From: Haloarcula regularis
GTDB taxonomy: Archaea; Halobacteriota; Halobacteria; Halobacteriales; Haloarculaceae
Direction of reading: 5' to 3'
DNA: 64,000 nucleotides
Assembly: GCF_029338315.1 (NCBI RefSeq)
Contig: NZ_CP119794.1
Span: 3,224,001-3,288,000 of the forward strand
The notes under the pieces were generated by a model. The model worked only from the letters and a program-made list of their open reading frames with translations. It ran no database searches and was not told the origin of the DNA. Below, piece by piece: positions 46,964 through 56,775 of the stretch. Within the stretch, counting starts at the first letter, position 1, and each line of letters begins with the position of its first letter. Made by a program: the position numbers and the translations under genes.

Positions 46964-49900
46964 TCAGGTATCCAGCAGCGACTCCAGGAGGTTCAGCTTC
47001 GCCCGGCGGAGGTGCTGGTGGAGCGTCGGCGAGGCGATGTCAAGCGCGTCAGCCAGTTCCTCCGCGGTCGTATCGCGGGGCCAGGCGTAGTAGCCCGCGA
47101 GGTACGCGGCACGCAGCACCTCGACCTGCCGGTCGGTCAGCTGGTCCAGGACGGTCCCGCCGTCGCCGCCGGCGTCTCTGTCGCGCGGTCGCTCCTGCTT
47201 CGAGGCGAGGCGCAGGTCGTCGATATCGGCCGACAGCGTGCGGTGTATCGTTCGCGGGTCGGCGTCCACCGGGGCCTCCGCGGTGATGGTGAGTCGGTCC
47301 CCGTTGGCGACGATGTCGATGGGTCGCGCGCCCACGTCGAGCAGTGCCGCCTGGTAGGCCCGGGTCACCGTCAGCTCGAGGCGGCCGCCGTCGCCGTCGC
47401 TCCGGACCACTCGCCCGCCGGTGACGGGGTCGGTCTCCAGACAGGTCTCGAGGACCGCCTCGGGGTCGGCGCCCTCGACGGTCACGTACTGGAGGTACTC
47501 GTCACCGATGTCGATACACCCCGTCGCCGCCAGGTGACAGCCGTGCCGGCGGGCGACGGCCACGAGCCAGATGTCCTCGTCCTCGGACTCGAACTCGAGT
47601 TCGACCACCCGGTCTTCCAGCAGCAACTGCCTGTTCTGGACGGCCGTGAACGCGAACCCGACCATCTCGCCGAGGACGGTGAACGCCTCGATGGCCCGGT
47701 CGCTGAACGCCTCGGGTCGATTGGCGTAGACGAGCAAGGCGGCGTGGACGACCCCTTCGTGGACGAGAGGGACGATCGCTGCGGACCGGAAGTCACGAGC
47801 CAGCGCCTCCTCGCGCCAGGGGGTCATCCGCTCGTCGGCAGTGACGTCGTGGATGACCTGTACCTCGCCGGTCTCGACCGCCGTCAGCCCGGGGTCGTCC
47901 GCACGGTCGGTCTCCCGTGAGCGCTCCGCCACGATGTCGTGGTACTCCTCGCCACCGCCCGCGCCGGTCTTCCAGACGAGGTGGTTCTTGTCGACGGCCC
48001 GCTCGCCTATCCAGGCCAGTTCGTAGTACTCGGATTCGACCAGGCGTTCACAGACCAGTTCCTCTATCTCCTCGACGGTCACGGCGGCGCCCAGCGCCCG
48101 GATGACGTCCTGGATGAGGACCTGAATCTGGGTGAGCGTCTCCAGCTCGTCACGCTGGGCCTCGAGTTCCCGCTGGCGCTGCTTGTGTTCGGTGATGTCT
48201 TGATGGATACCGACCATCCGCTGTGGCGCGCCGTCCGCGTCGCGTTCGAAGACTCGCCCGAGGTCCCGAATCCAGCGATACTCGCCCGACTTCGTCCGCA
48301 ACCGGTGGTCGAACTCGTAGATGTCCGTCTCGCCGTCGAAGTGACGCTGAATCTCGTTCCAGGCCCGGTCCAGGTCGTCCGGGTGGACCAGCTCCTCCCA
48401 GGTCTCGACTCGGCTATCGAGTTCCGACTGGTCGAATCCCAGCATCCCCGTCCACCGTTCGTCGAACTGGACGTCGCCAGTCTCGACGTTCCAGTCCCAT
48501 ACCCCGAGGTCCGCGCCCTCCAGCGCCAGTTCGAGGCGCTCGGTCGTCTCGTTGAGTCGGCGTTCGCGCTCGCGCAGTTCGGTGACGTTCTGGGCGACGG
48601 CCATCCCCGCGATGATGTCACCCGCCGCGTCCCGTATCGGGAGCACCTTCACCGAGTAGTCCTGGTCGGCGAAACTATCCTCGAAGGTCCGCTGTTCGCC
48701 CGCCAGCGCGTCGCGGTACGCGTCCTCGAGCAGCGCGGCGTTGTCGGGCGGGAATATCTCGCCCGGCGTCTTGCCGATGAAGTCCGCCGGCTCCAGCCCC
48801 AACCGCTCCAGGTCCTGGCCCCCGGCCTCGAGGTACCGCAGTTTCTCGTCGAACAGGAACACGCCGCCGCTTGGGAAGTTCCCGACGAGGTTATCGAACA
48901 GCTCCTTGTACCGCTCGAGCTCGCGCTGACGCTCGAGGCGCTCGGTCACGTCGCGTGCGACCCCCATCAGGCCGAGGTAGCCGTTCTCGGCTCCGTCTAT
49001 CAGCGTGTAGTGGACCGAAATCTCCCGTTCGGTCCCGTCTGCCCGGACGAACGTGAGGTCGACGGTGGCTTCCTCGCAGTCCGGGTCGGCGACGAGGCGC
49101 TGCACCATCTCCTGGGCCTCGGCGAGCTGGCCCTCGGCGAGCACCTCCGAGGCGTGTTTCCCGACCAGCGCCGCCTGGTCGTACCCCAGCATCGACGCCA
49201 TCGCCTCGTTGCAGAAGTCGATGTTCCCGTTCGCATCGAGTGTGTACAGTCCGTCCTGGGCGAACTCGACGAGCAGGTCCAGCAGTCGCTCGCGGGTCTC
49301 CCGCCGGACCTGTTCGGTGACGTCCCGGAGCTGGACGAGTCTGAGCGACCCGGCGGCCGCCGGCAGGGCCGACTCGTCCCAGAGGAGGTGCCCGTGGTCC
49401 GGGACGCGGACGGTCACCGGGCCGTCAGGGCCGTCCCGGAGTCGCTCGAGCGCCGCACGTCCCTCCCGTGTCTCCGTGAGAACTCGCTCGGCCCAGTCGT
49501 CGACGTTCGTCACGGGTGGGCTCGCATCCGGGAGCCGCGAGGCCAGCGGGGCGCTCGACCAGACGACAGTGCCGTCGTCCTCGACGAGCACCACCGTCTC
49601 GTCCTCGTGGGCGCGGCGCTCGATGTCGTCTACTGTCGCCTCCAGTGCGTATTCCCGCCGGTCCGTGTGGGGACTGGTCACGCCGACGATCTTCTCCGCC
49701 AGGAACTCACCGTAGCCCCCCTCGCTGTCCTTCTCGACGATGGTCGTCGCGGCCGAAAGCACCGCATCGTCGAACGCCGCGGGGTCCCGGTCCGTGTAGA
49801 CGATGACCGGACAGTCAAGGCGTGCGAGCAACCGCTCGACGGGCCCGTCGAGCCCCTCCGGGTCGAGTACCACGCAGTCGATATCGCCGGTGGCGACATC

Positions 49901-50095
49901 GAGGGCGGCCTCGACGCTGGCGACGCTGGCCATCGATATCGAATCACGGCGGTCCGTTATCGCCTGCCGGGTCGCCTCCCGGAGTGTCGCGTCCGCGTCG
50001 ACGTACAGCACGTCGATGGTCGCCGCCGAGGCGCCGTCGTCGGGATCGACCAGTGGCCCGTCGTCCGATCGCCGCCCAGGCATCGTCTCACGCAT
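46964..50095 (-). CDS. Bat-like multi-PAS/GAF regulator with HTH_10 DNA-binding domain
   Basis: 1043 residues. In order: a receiver-like domain (25-130, with VLYVDAD, Asp in CVVLDPEG, Lys in VEKDS), about four PAS domains (165-250, 265-385, 395-505, 510-640), a GAF domain (665-810), the bacterio-opsin activator domain (815-960), and an HTH_10 domain (985-1040: LTDRQVEVLRAAYLAGYYAWPRDTTAEELADAL). There is no kinase domain, so it is a one-component regulator, perhaps sensing light or redox state. Halorhodopsin lies two genes downstream. It follows pcc1 by 32 bp, though separate transcription is likely. Confidence 0.85.
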   Translation of the reverse strand: MRETMPGRRSDDGPLVDPDDGASAATIDVLYVDADATLREATRQAITDRRDSISMASVASVEAALDVATGDIDCVVLDPEGLDGPVERLLARLDCPVIVYTDRDPAAFDDAVLSAATTIVEKDSEGGYGEFLAEKIVGVTSPHTDRREYALEATVDDIERRAHEDETVVLVEDDGTVVWSSAPLASRLPDASPPVTNVDDWAERVLTETREGRAALERLRDGPDGPVTVRVPDHGHLLWDESALPAAAGSLRLVQLRDVTEQVRRETRERLLDLLVEFAQDGLYTLDANGNIDFCNEAMASMLGYDQAALVGKHASEVLAEGQLAEAQEMVQRLVADPDCEEATVDLTFVRADGTEREISVHYTLIDGAENGYLGLMGVARDVTERLERQRELERYKELFDNLVGNFPSGGVFLFDEKLRYLEAGGQDLERLGLEPADFIGKTPGEIFPPDNAALLEDAYRDALAGEQRTFEDSFADQDYSVKVLPIRDAAGDIIAGMAVAQNVTELRERERRLNETTERLELALEGADLGVWDWNVETGDVQFDERWTGMLGFDQSELDSRVETWEELVHPDDLDRAWNEIQRHFDGETDIYEFDHRLRTKSGEYRWIRDLGRVFERDADGAPQRMVGIHQDITEHKQRQRELEAQRDELETLTQIQVLIQDVIRALGAAVTVEEIEELVCERLVESEYYELAWIGERAVDKNHLVWKTGAGGGEEYHDIVAERSRETDRADDPGLTAVETGEVQVIHDVTADERMTPWREEALARDFRSAAIVPLVHEGVVHAALLVYANRPEAFSDRAIEAFTVLGEMVGFAFTAVQNRQLLLEDRVVELEFESEDEDIWLVAVARRHGCHLAATGCIDIGDEYLQYVTVEGADPEAVLETCLETDPVTGGRVVRSDGDGGRLELTVTRAYQAALLDVGARPIDIVANGDRLTITAEAPVDADPRTIHRTLSADIDDLRLASKQERPRDRDAGGDGGTVLDQLTDRQVEVLRAAYLAGYYAWPRDTTAEELADALDIASPTLHQHLRRAKLNLLESLLDT

Positions 50096-50127
50096 TGGTG
50101 TGTGTGCTCATACCACGCAATCTGGAC

Positions 50128-50397
50128 CTAATACTTTTGCGTCTCCGTCATACCGGCCGCTTCGGCGACCGAGACCAGCGTCAGCCAGGTGTTGACGCCC
50201 GCTCTGAGCGCGACCAGATCGCTCGCCTCGACGGTCACCGTGAGGACGGCCCCCTCGCGGTCGAGCGTGGCCGTCGTCCGGTCGCCTTCGATGGCCCCGA
50301 CTTCGGGGCGGACGCTGCGCTCGACGCTGCGTGCCCGCTCCGTGTCGTCGTACTCGACGGTGAGAACAGTCCGGTGGGCCGCGCCGGGTGCGGACAC
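50128..50397 (-). CDS. pcc1: KEOPS complex subunit Pcc1
   Basis: 89 residues from a GTG, with the Pcc1 pattern: a first strand, then SVRPEVGAIEGDRTTATLDREGAVLTVTVEASDLVALRAGVNTWLTLV. Pcc1 is the dimerisation subunit of KEOPS, which makes the t6A modification of tRNA. The start is one base from the RpoP stop, in an operon with L37Ae, an arrangement widely conserved in archaea. Confidence 0.88.
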   Translation of the reverse strand: MSAPGAAHRTVLTVEYDDTERARSVERSVRPEVGAIEGDRTTATLDREGAVLTVTVEASDLVALRAGVNTWLTLVSVAEAAGMTETQKY

Positions 50398-50398
50398 G

Positions 50399-50533
50399 TC
50401 AGTTGACGTCGATTTCCTTGACGTCCGGCGACCGCTCTTTCAGCAACACCCGGTGCCCGCAGTAGGGGCAGCGGACGCCGCCGTACTCGTCGAGCGTCAC
50501 GTCGCGCTTACAGCGTGAACATTTGTAACTCAT
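50399..50533 (-). CDS. rpoP: RNA polymerase subunit P (Rpb12-like)
   Basis: 44 residues with the zinc ribbon CSRC and CPYC and the end [19 protein letters not shown]. It matches archaeal RpoP, which helps Rpo3-Rpo10 assembly. It lies between L37Ae and Pcc1, its normal place. It is too short to be found by length-based gene calling. Confidence 0.92.
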   Translation of the reverse strand: MSYKCSRCKRDVTLDEYGGVRCPYCGHRVLLKERSPDVKEIDVN

Positions 50534-50559
50534 GAGGAGATCTTCGTTCCGGAGCTCCG

Positions 50560-50838
50560 TTATTCTTCGTCCTCGGCGAGCGCGGCGCGAATGGAGCGGC
50601 GGACCGTCTTCCCGCCGGGAGTTTCGGGCCGGTAGCTGCCGCCCGTGAACGTGTAGTCACAGGAGCTGCACTGCCAGATGCCGGTGCCCTGCCGCGAGAC
50701 GTCCTTGTCGCCACAGCTCGGGCAGGCGTGGTCGTCGTGCATCTCTCCCTCGATCTCGGCGACGCGGCGTCGCGCGACGCGACCGTAGCGGGCACCGAAG
50801 CGGCCGGCGCTCCCGGTTCGTCCCTTCTTTTTGGCCAT
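50560..50838 (-). CDS. rpl37ae: 50S ribosomal protein L37Ae (eL43)
   Basis: 92 residues beginning [19 protein letters not shown], with the zinc ribbon CPSC and CSSC (residues 39-60) and [12 protein letters not shown]. It is a basic-to-acidic haloarchaeal form with an acidic tail. It is the first gene of the L37Ae-RpoP-Pcc1 operon; the ATG at 50838 is fixed by the family. Confidence 0.94.
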   Translation of the reverse strand: MAKKKGRTGSAGRFGARYGRVARRRVAEIEGEMHDDHACPSCGDKDVSRQGTGIWQCSSCDYTFTGGSYRPETPGGKTVRRSIRAALAEDEE

Positions 50839-50986
50839 AGTGTTCTCCAGTCGGCACAGCGGCCACATAAGCCCTTCGAGATACGGCCTCAGCACGCGCT
50901 GTCCGGCCCGCGCGGGTGTGTGAGCGGGTCCCGTGGCGCCGTGGCCACAGCGCCTTTCCGGCCGGACCCAGTAGACGCCCGGTGCC

Positions 50987-51211
50987 ATGGACGAGGTACT
51001 CGACGTCGTCGACGTCGTCGCGGACTCGGGATTCGAAGGCATCGTCACCTGGCTGTTGCGCCTGGTCGGTCTCGTGGCCGTCCTGGCCGGCCTGGGCCTG
51101 TGGCTGTTCACCGAGATGGGGCTCCTGATCCTGCCCGCCGTCCTCATCCTCCTGGGCCTGGTCCTGCTCGTGGCCCCCTCGGTGCTCCTGCTCGCAGCGG
51201 AACTGACCTGA
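50987..51211 (+). CDS. Small membrane protein of unknown function
   Basis: 74 residues with two membrane spans (about 22-42 and 45-68) rich in Leu, Val and Gly. A short acidic N-terminus [15 protein letters not shown] precedes them. It is divergent from the L37Ae operon. I recognise no family. Confidence 0.6.
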   Translation: MDEVLDVVDVVADSGFEGIVTWLLRLVGLVAVLAGLGLWLFTEMGLLILPAVLILLGLVLLVAPSVLLLAAELT

Positions 51212-51473
51212 GAGGGTGGTCGTCCGTCACGCGAGTTCGGCAGCGAACTGCCAGCGCGGCGCGTCTATCGGCGACGTCGTCGGGGTCCGCGATAGCACGG
51301 GCGTTCTAGCTCTCCAACCGTTGCGTCGGCTCTCTCGGTCCCCTTCGTCGTCGATACTCTTTCGGTGGTGAGTTGGCCAGAAGGGATTCCTGCAGCATCC
51401 ATCGAGCCGGGGTTCCCCCGTGGAACCCACCGATGGCGATTCTCGAGCGGTCTCTGCTCTGGAGCCGAGTCCT
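51212..51473. other. Intergenic region, nothing recognised
   Basis: About 260 bp between the end of the small membrane protein and the end of the first cupin. No coherent frame, repeat or hairpin stands out. Confidence 0.4.
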
Positions 51474-52160
51474 TCAGAAGGGCGGTTGTTCCACGTGTAG
51501 TTCCCAGAAGGCCGGATCCTCGTACTTCGGATACGTCACTCGATAGCCAACTCGACGACCGATAGGTGCGAGGACGGTCGCCAGCGGGTGGGCCACGGCC
51601 GGTGGCGGCGACGTGAAGACCGTGTCGTCTGCCAGCTCGTCAGTCCACACCATGCCCTGGAGGAACTTCGGCTGCCCGGCGTCGCTCACTAACCCATCGT
51701 GAGCGAGGCCGAACAGCGTCTTGATCAGTGGGAGCGTCTTTCCGGGCGGTTCGACCGTGCCGATGGCCGCCGCGAAGCTGTCGCCGTCGTAGCGAGGTTT
51801 GTGCACTCGCCCGGCCGGCACCGTGCGTGAGTCCCCCGGTGAGACGCGATGCGGTCTGCCGTCGATGACGACCGTCAGTTCGCCGGCGATGCCCTCGAAG
51901 GTCTCGTCGTACCCCACGTGGTAGTGCTCTGGAGGTCCTTCTCCAGCGCTCAGATAGAGCGCGCTATGATACGTACCGCCCGTGTCCTCCGGGCGTTCGA
52001 GTTCGGCGACCCATTCCTGCGACACCGGGTTCGACACGAGGGGACCGGTCCGCTCCCGGAGTGTCTCCGCGAGGACGCTGTCGGGGTCGACCTCGAACCC
52101 GCTTCCGGGAATCGGCTCGCCGTTCCTGTCGAGCGTTCGCCCCACTCTCGTGGATTTCAT
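51474..52160 (-). CDS. Cupin-domain protein (first of a divergent pair)
   Basis: 228 residues from the ATG at 52160. The cupin metal motif is EHYHVGYDETFEGIAGEL with the later PAGRVHKPRY. A C-terminal extension ends in LATVLAPIGRRVGYRVTYPKYEDP and is shared in outline with the cupin encoded on the other side of the 133-bp gap (LLARVGRVLGYRLPE). Function is unknown. Codon use is less GC-rich than in flanking genes. Confidence 0.75.
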   Translation of the reverse strand: MKSTRVGRTLDRNGEPIPGSGFEVDPDSVLAETLRERTGPLVSNPVSQEWVAELERPEDTGGTYHSALYLSAGEGPPEHYHVGYDETFEGIAGELTVVIDGRPHRVSPGDSRTVPAGRVHKPRYDGDSFAAAIGTVEPPGKTLPLIKTLFGLAHDGLVSDAGQPKFLQGMVWTDELADDTVFTSPPPAVAHPLATVLAPIGRRVGYRVTYPKYEDPAFWELHVEQPPF

Positions 52161-52293
52161 GCTAGACACTACCACGCACAAAAGATTAAGATTCGGGACT
52201 GCGCGGGCGTCTCACGTTCGCATCACCCGCACTCCGCTATCGGGTCCGTGGACCACCAAAACCGATTTGACGAAAATTGTCGTACGGTAACAT
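52161..52293. promoter_or_regulatory. Shared promoter region of the two cupin genes
   Basis: 133 bp with AT-rich patches at both ends: ACAAAAGATTAAGATT near the reverse gene and ACGAAAATTGTCG then GTAACATATG at the forward start. No perfect palindrome was found. Confidence 0.45.
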
Positions 52294-52833
52294 ATGTCGA
52301 ACACTGACGAACACACGGGTCCGCATCGCGTACTCGACCACGAGGGCTTTCCGGGCAGGTGGGTGATCCTCGAAACGGCCGAGGAGACCGACGGTGACCG
52401 GTTCAAGACGCGCATGGAACTGGACGAACGGGGGGAGTTACCGCCACACCGCCACCCGTCCGCCGAGGAGAGCTACGAGGTCGTGACCGGCGAACTGGAG
52501 GTACAGGTCGGTGGGGAGTGGACGACGCTCTCGGCCGGCGAGAGCGTCGTCGTGCCGCCAGACACGGAACACGCGTTCAGGAACCCGGGTCCCGCCGAGG
52601 TGATCAACGTCCATCGACCCGCGATGCGGTTCGAGGAGTTCTTCCGGGGGTTCCACGCGCTGAAGACCGAACGCGGGGTCCCGATGCCACCGGATAGCCT
52701 CGGGTCGGCAATCTTGCTCGCCATGCTGGTCGTCGAACACGAAGCCGAACAGCGCGTCGTCAGCCCCCCGCACTGGTCGTTCAAGTTGCTGGCCCGCGTG
52801 GGCCGCGTGCTCGGGTATCGACTTCCCGAATGA
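52294..52833 (+). CDS. Cupin-domain protein (second of a divergent pair)
   Basis: 179 residues. Metal ligands are in PPHRHPSAEESYEVVTGELEV (two His, one Glu) and TEHAFRNPG (last His). The C-terminal 70 residues are helical and end in SFKLLARVGRVLGYRLPE, matching the end of the divergent cupin. It may be a small dioxygenase or a binding protein; I cannot say which. Confidence 0.78.
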   Translation: MSNTDEHTGPHRVLDHEGFPGRWVILETAEETDGDRFKTRMELDERGELPPHRHPSAEESYEVVTGELEVQVGGEWTTLSAGESVVVPPDTEHAFRNPGPAEVINVHRPAMRFEEFFRGFHALKTERGVPMPPDSLGSAILLAMLVVEHEAEQRVVSPPHWSFKLLARVGRVLGYRLPE

Positions 52834-52997
52834 GTACGTGTGGCACTCAGGCGACGCTGCCAGCAGGTTACCGACAGTATCCAGTACGCCACGGGTCACA
52901 CACTCTCGGGCTCGACAGCGCCGAGCACTGCGACGCTACCCACTGCGGTTCGAACGTCCACGACCACTGAAGGTGATGGCGCTCCCAGTCGGCGGTG

Positions 52998-53570
52998 ATG
53001 CCCGTCACCGACACCCTCCGCGAGCGCCTCGACCGCCGCGCGCCGGCGACCAGCGACCGGCTCTCCGAGTCGGGGTTCCTGCTTGCCGGCGCGACGGCCG
53101 GCGCGCTCGGGTGGGGCGGCACCCAGCTGCTGGCGTGGGTCGACACGGCCGCGTCGGCCGTCGTCGCGACGGGGCTCTGGGCCGTTCTCGTCGCCGGGTT
53201 CGCCGGCGTGACCGTCCTGCACGGTCCCGCGGACACCCGATTTTCCGACCCGATGCTCGTCTGGGGGAGCGTCAACGGGACGGCGATGCTGCTCACCGTC
53301 GGGGGGCTGGCCGGACTCGTCCCGCCGGTCGTCGCGTTCTGGGGCGCCTGGGCGGCCGCCGCGGCCGTCGGCTACTGCTGGACCGGCGGCCTGCTCGAGG
53401 GGGCCGGCCACCCCGAGCGCGGCCGCGGCTACCTTCTCTCGGGCGTCGTGGCGCTCGCGGTGCTCGCGGTCGGAGCGGTCTCGTTTCCGGCGCTCGAGCC
53501 GGTCGCGTTCCTCGTGCTGGGCGTCCTCCACGTCGTCCCGCTGGCGCTCGACGCGCGGCGAGTGCGGTGA
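52998..53570 (+). CDS. Polytopic membrane protein of unknown function
   Basis: 190 residues from the ATG at 52998, with five to six membrane spans and a short acidic N-terminus (TDTLRERLDRR). Composition is rich in Ala, Gly and Val. No family is recognised. It converges with the DUF2103 gene, 13 bp apart. Confidence 0.65.
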   Translation: MPVTDTLRERLDRRAPATSDRLSESGFLLAGATAGALGWGGTQLLAWVDTAASAVVATGLWAVLVAGFAGVTVLHGPADTRFSDPMLVWGSVNGTAMLLTVGGLAGLVPPVVAFWGAWAAAAAVGYCWTGGLLEGAGHPERGRGYLLSGVVALAVLAVGAVSFPALEPVAFLVLGVLHVVPLALDARRVR

Positions 53571-53583
53571 GACTCCCTCGCTG

Positions 53584-54309
53584 TCAGTCCTGTAAGCCCG
53601 CCTCGTGGAGCGCCTCGTTCAGGTCCGCGCGGACGTGTTCGCCCAGTTCTCGGTCGCCGGCCGTCGTCACCACGCGGTTCTCCTGGACGCTCGACCCGTC
53701 GCGGATGAGCACCCGGACGTTTCCGTTTCCGTCCGCGCGGGTCGCCTTCGCCCGGACGCCGGTCGGGGAACTGGCCCCGCCGGCGTCGATGGGCCCGGGG
53801 ATGACCTTCTTCACGTGGGGGTGGCCGGCGACGGTCTGGATGACCCGCTGGCCGGCGCGGCCGCCGATGAGCGTCGAGTGGCTCCCGCCCAGTTTGTCCG
53901 CGGGCGCGGCGTCGACCACCTCCAGCGCGGGGTCGCCCTGGCGGTCGATGACCCGCCCGACCGGGTCCTCGCCCTCGACGCGGAAGAACTCGTGGTGCAG
54001 TTGGCCCCGCACCGCGCCGATGACCGCCCGGTCGCCGGTGACGTACACCTCCTCGGGCCGCTTGCGGCGCACCTCGTCGGCGACCAGGCCGGCGAAGTTC
54101 CGCAGTTCGACGACGCCCTTCTCGCCGTCCTCGGCTTCCGGCGTGGTCGTCACCGTCCGCTGGCCGACGACCTCGCCGTCGGCGATACAGGTGACGGTCG
54201 CACGCTCGCGCTCGAGTTCGAGGACGACCACCTCGGTGTTGGCAGTGTGACAGACCAGGCAGTAGTCGCCCGGGCGGTCGAGTGGCGTCGCACACTGCCG
54301 ACAGTCCAT
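53584..54309 (-). CDS. DUF2103 family predicted metal-binding protein
   Basis: 241 residues from the ATG at 54309. A zinc ribbon at the N-terminus (CRQC and CLVC, residues 3-20) is followed by the DUF2103 core: GGSHSTLIGGRAGQRVIQTVAGHPHVKKVIPGPI. The family appears in euryarchaea and has no known role. The N-terminus is the only one that keeps both Cys pairs. Confidence 0.82.
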   Translation of the reverse strand: MDCRQCATPLDRPGDYCLVCHTANTEVVVLELERERATVTCIADGEVVGQRTVTTTPEAEDGEKGVVELRNFAGLVADEVRRKRPEEVYVTGDRAVIGAVRGQLHHEFFRVEGEDPVGRVIDRQGDPALEVVDAAPADKLGGSHSTLIGGRAGQRVIQTVAGHPHVKKVIPGPIDAGGASSPTGVRAKATRADGNGNVRVLIRDGSSVQENRVVTTAGDRELGEHVRADLNEALHEAGLQD

Positions 54310-54433
54310 GCAGGGAGGTTGGGTCGCTCGTCCGGATAAGCGAGGCGGTTCGGAGCTGGGGCCGGCACCGCGTTCCCCCGGTCCCGACCGCCCGGTGGGC
54401 TTTTGCCGGCGCCGCCCGACACCGTCACCACGG

Positions 54434-55348
54434 ATGTCCCGTGCCCGGACGCTCCTGTTGTTCGTGGCAGTGACGCTCGTCTTCGGGACGGCCTTCCCGG
54501 CGGTCAAGGCCGGGCTCGACTTCTTCCCGCCGCTCCTGTTCGTCGGGTTCCGCAACTATCTCTCGGCCGCGCTCCTGCTGGGGTACGCCGGCCTCCGCAT
54601 CGAGTACCGAGTGCCCCGCGAGCGCCGGGACTGGGCGGCCGTGCTGGCCGGCGGGGCCTTCCTCGTCGGTGGCGTCGGATTCGGGTTCGTCGGCCAGCAG
54701 TTCATCACGAGTGGCGTGGCCGCCGTCATCTTCAGCCTCTCGCCCATCGTCACGGGCCTGTTCGCCTGGGCGCTGCTCCCCGAGGAGCGCCTCGTCGGCC
54801 GCGACTACCTCGCGATACTGCTTGGCTTCCTCGGCGTTGCGATAATCGTCAGACCCGACCCCGGGGCGCTGCTGGACCCCACCGTCGTCGGCAAACTCCT
54901 GGTGTTCCTCGGCGTGGCCGTCGTCGCCCTCGGTACCGTCCTTGTCAGGCGGAGTCGCACCGCGATGCCGGTGCCCGCGCTGACCGGGTGGGCGATGGTC
55001 GTCGGGGCGACCATCCAGGTGGGCGTCGCGGCCGCTGTCGGCGAATCCGTCGCGAGCATCCGGGTCACGCCGCTGGCCGTCGCGACGCTGGGGTACCTGA
55101 GTGTCTTCGCTGGCGCGCTGGGCCTCGTCTGGTACCTCGTCCTGATGGGGGCCGTCGGCGCGGTCCGGGCGAACCTGGTGACGTACCTGACGCCGGTCGT
55201 CTCGCTGCTGCTCGGGTGGGCGTTCCTCGACGAGCGGATTCAGGCGCTGACGCTGGTGGGCTTTGCCGTCATCGTCGCCGGGTTCGCCCTGCTCCAGCGG
55301 GGCGACCTGTACGCGGAACTCGCCCGGTACCGGGCGCTGTTCCGCTGA
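54434..55348 (+). CDS. EamA/DMT-family transporter
   Basis: 304 residues with ten membrane spans in two EamA repeats, the first ending near PEERLVGRDYLAILLGFLGVAIIV and the second near LDERIQALTLVGFAVIVAGFALL. Drug/metabolite transporters of this type export amino acids or other metabolites. The ATG at 54434 places the first span four residues in. Confidence 0.88.
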   Translation: MSRARTLLLFVAVTLVFGTAFPAVKAGLDFFPPLLFVGFRNYLSAALLLGYAGLRIEYRVPRERRDWAAVLAGGAFLVGGVGFGFVGQQFITSGVAAVIFSLSPIVTGLFAWALLPEERLVGRDYLAILLGFLGVAIIVRPDPGALLDPTVVGKLLVFLGVAVVALGTVLVRRSRTAMPVPALTGWAMVVGATIQVGVAAAVGESVASIRVTPLAVATLGYLSVFAGALGLVWYLVLMGAVGAVRANLVTYLTPVVSLLLGWAFLDERIQALTLVGFAVIVAGFALLQRGDLYAELARYRALFR

Positions 55349-55358
55349 GGCGGGGCGA

Positions 55359-56719
55359 CTACTCGTCGGGGTCGCCCTTTCGGAACTCCCGCAGGAGCAC
55401 CGTCGCGTAGCTGCCCTTCGGGAGCGAAAAGGAGAACCGAAGGTCGGACCCCTCGCGCTCGACGCCCAGGTCGGTCCTGACGAGCACCGCCCGTCGCGTC
55501 CCGGTGCTGTCGAATGCCCCGGGCAGGTCGAAGTCCGCCGGGTCGACGCCGACGTCCTCGAGGACCGCTCGCTCGATGTCGCCCGGGTCGCCGTCGGCGA
55601 GTTCCGTCTCGGTGCCCACGAGCGGCGCGGTGACGAACGCCCGGCCGCGCTCGCAGTGGCGCTCGACGGTCCGCAGGCGGCTCTCGGTGACTCGCTGCGT
55701 CCGGTCCGGGTCCGGCAGCGCGAGGTCGGCCGGGGCGTCACTATCTGTAAAACACACCACGTCGCCCGCGACGGGCCGGTCGAACGGGAGGCCCCGCTCT
55801 AAGCGCGCCGAGAGGATGCGGTTGTAGACGTAGGACTGGGCGGCGTTGACGAACAGCGTCTGGAGGTTCGTCGGGAGCGTCTCGAGGGCCGCGCGAAAGT
55901 CCGCGGGCGTCTCGCCGCCGTTCTCGACCAGCGTGTGACACATCGACCGCTCGTAACCCAGCGCCCTTGGCAGGCGGTCCAGCGCGCCCGTCCAGTCGTG
56001 GGTCTCGTCGACGTACGCGCGGGCCTCCCGGGTGGCCTCGGGTTCGCGCTCGTGTTACCGACGTAGGCGAGCACCGCGTCCTCCCAGGCCCCGCGGACGA
56101 TGGCCAGGCCGACCTCGTGGGTGACCGGCCGGCGCGACCCGAACCGCTGCTGGCCGAAGTAGTTCGGGACGCCGACCGTCAGGGCCGCGTCTGGCAGTGT
56201 CGCCCCTTCGACCGTCTCGTCGCCGCCCCCGAGCGCGCGCAGGTCCGCGATCACCGAAGCGGCGTTCGCCGGCTCGTCGGCGTCTCTGACGACGATCTCG
56301 AAGGCGTTTCCCGCCAGGTCGCCGAACAGGATGGGGCGGCCCGCGCGCCCGACCACGTCGACCGTCGCCCCGTCGAGGGCCGGCAGGTCGCCGGCGTCGA
56401 CGCCCTTCACCGAGAACAGCTGCGTGGTGACCGCGCGCTTGTCCTTCGTGCCCGCCCAGGAGACCCGCTCTCTGGAGATGCCCAGGCGGTCCGACAGCGC
56501 GCTCGCGAAGTCGTTGGTGTCCCAGTTCTCGAGCTCGGCCCGGAAGACCAGGTGCGGGTAGGCGCCGGTGTCGGCGTCGACGGGCTGGGTCTCGAAGGCC
56601 TCCAGCTCCGTCACCCGGAAGTCCGCGGGCGAGACTCGCAGGCGGCCGCCCACGCCGTCGGCGTCGCTGACGTAGTACTCCATGCCGACCGCGCGCTCGA
56701 GTGGGTGGGCGGGACGCAT
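55359..56719 (-). CDS. truD: tRNA pseudouridine(13) synthase TruD (frameshifted)
   Basis: About 453 residues after one base is restored near 56050. The catalytic Asp is in [33 protein letters not shown], and after the break [22 protein letters not shown] and the C-terminal [17 protein letters not shown], are all canonical. It makes pseudouridine 13 in tRNA. The frame breaks just after AYVGNT. The ATG at 56683 is an alternative start twelve codons in. It ends 10 bp from the convergent EamA gene. Confidence 0.9.
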
Positions 56720-56775
56720 CGTTGCTCTGTCTGTTCGCCCGCCGGGCTTAGGGTTGGCGTTCGGGCCTCGACGGC

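Noticed and set aside
47939..50131. Long open frame opposite the Bat-like regulator
   Set aside because: Same shadow effect; the reverse strand carries coherent PAS, GAF and HTH domains.
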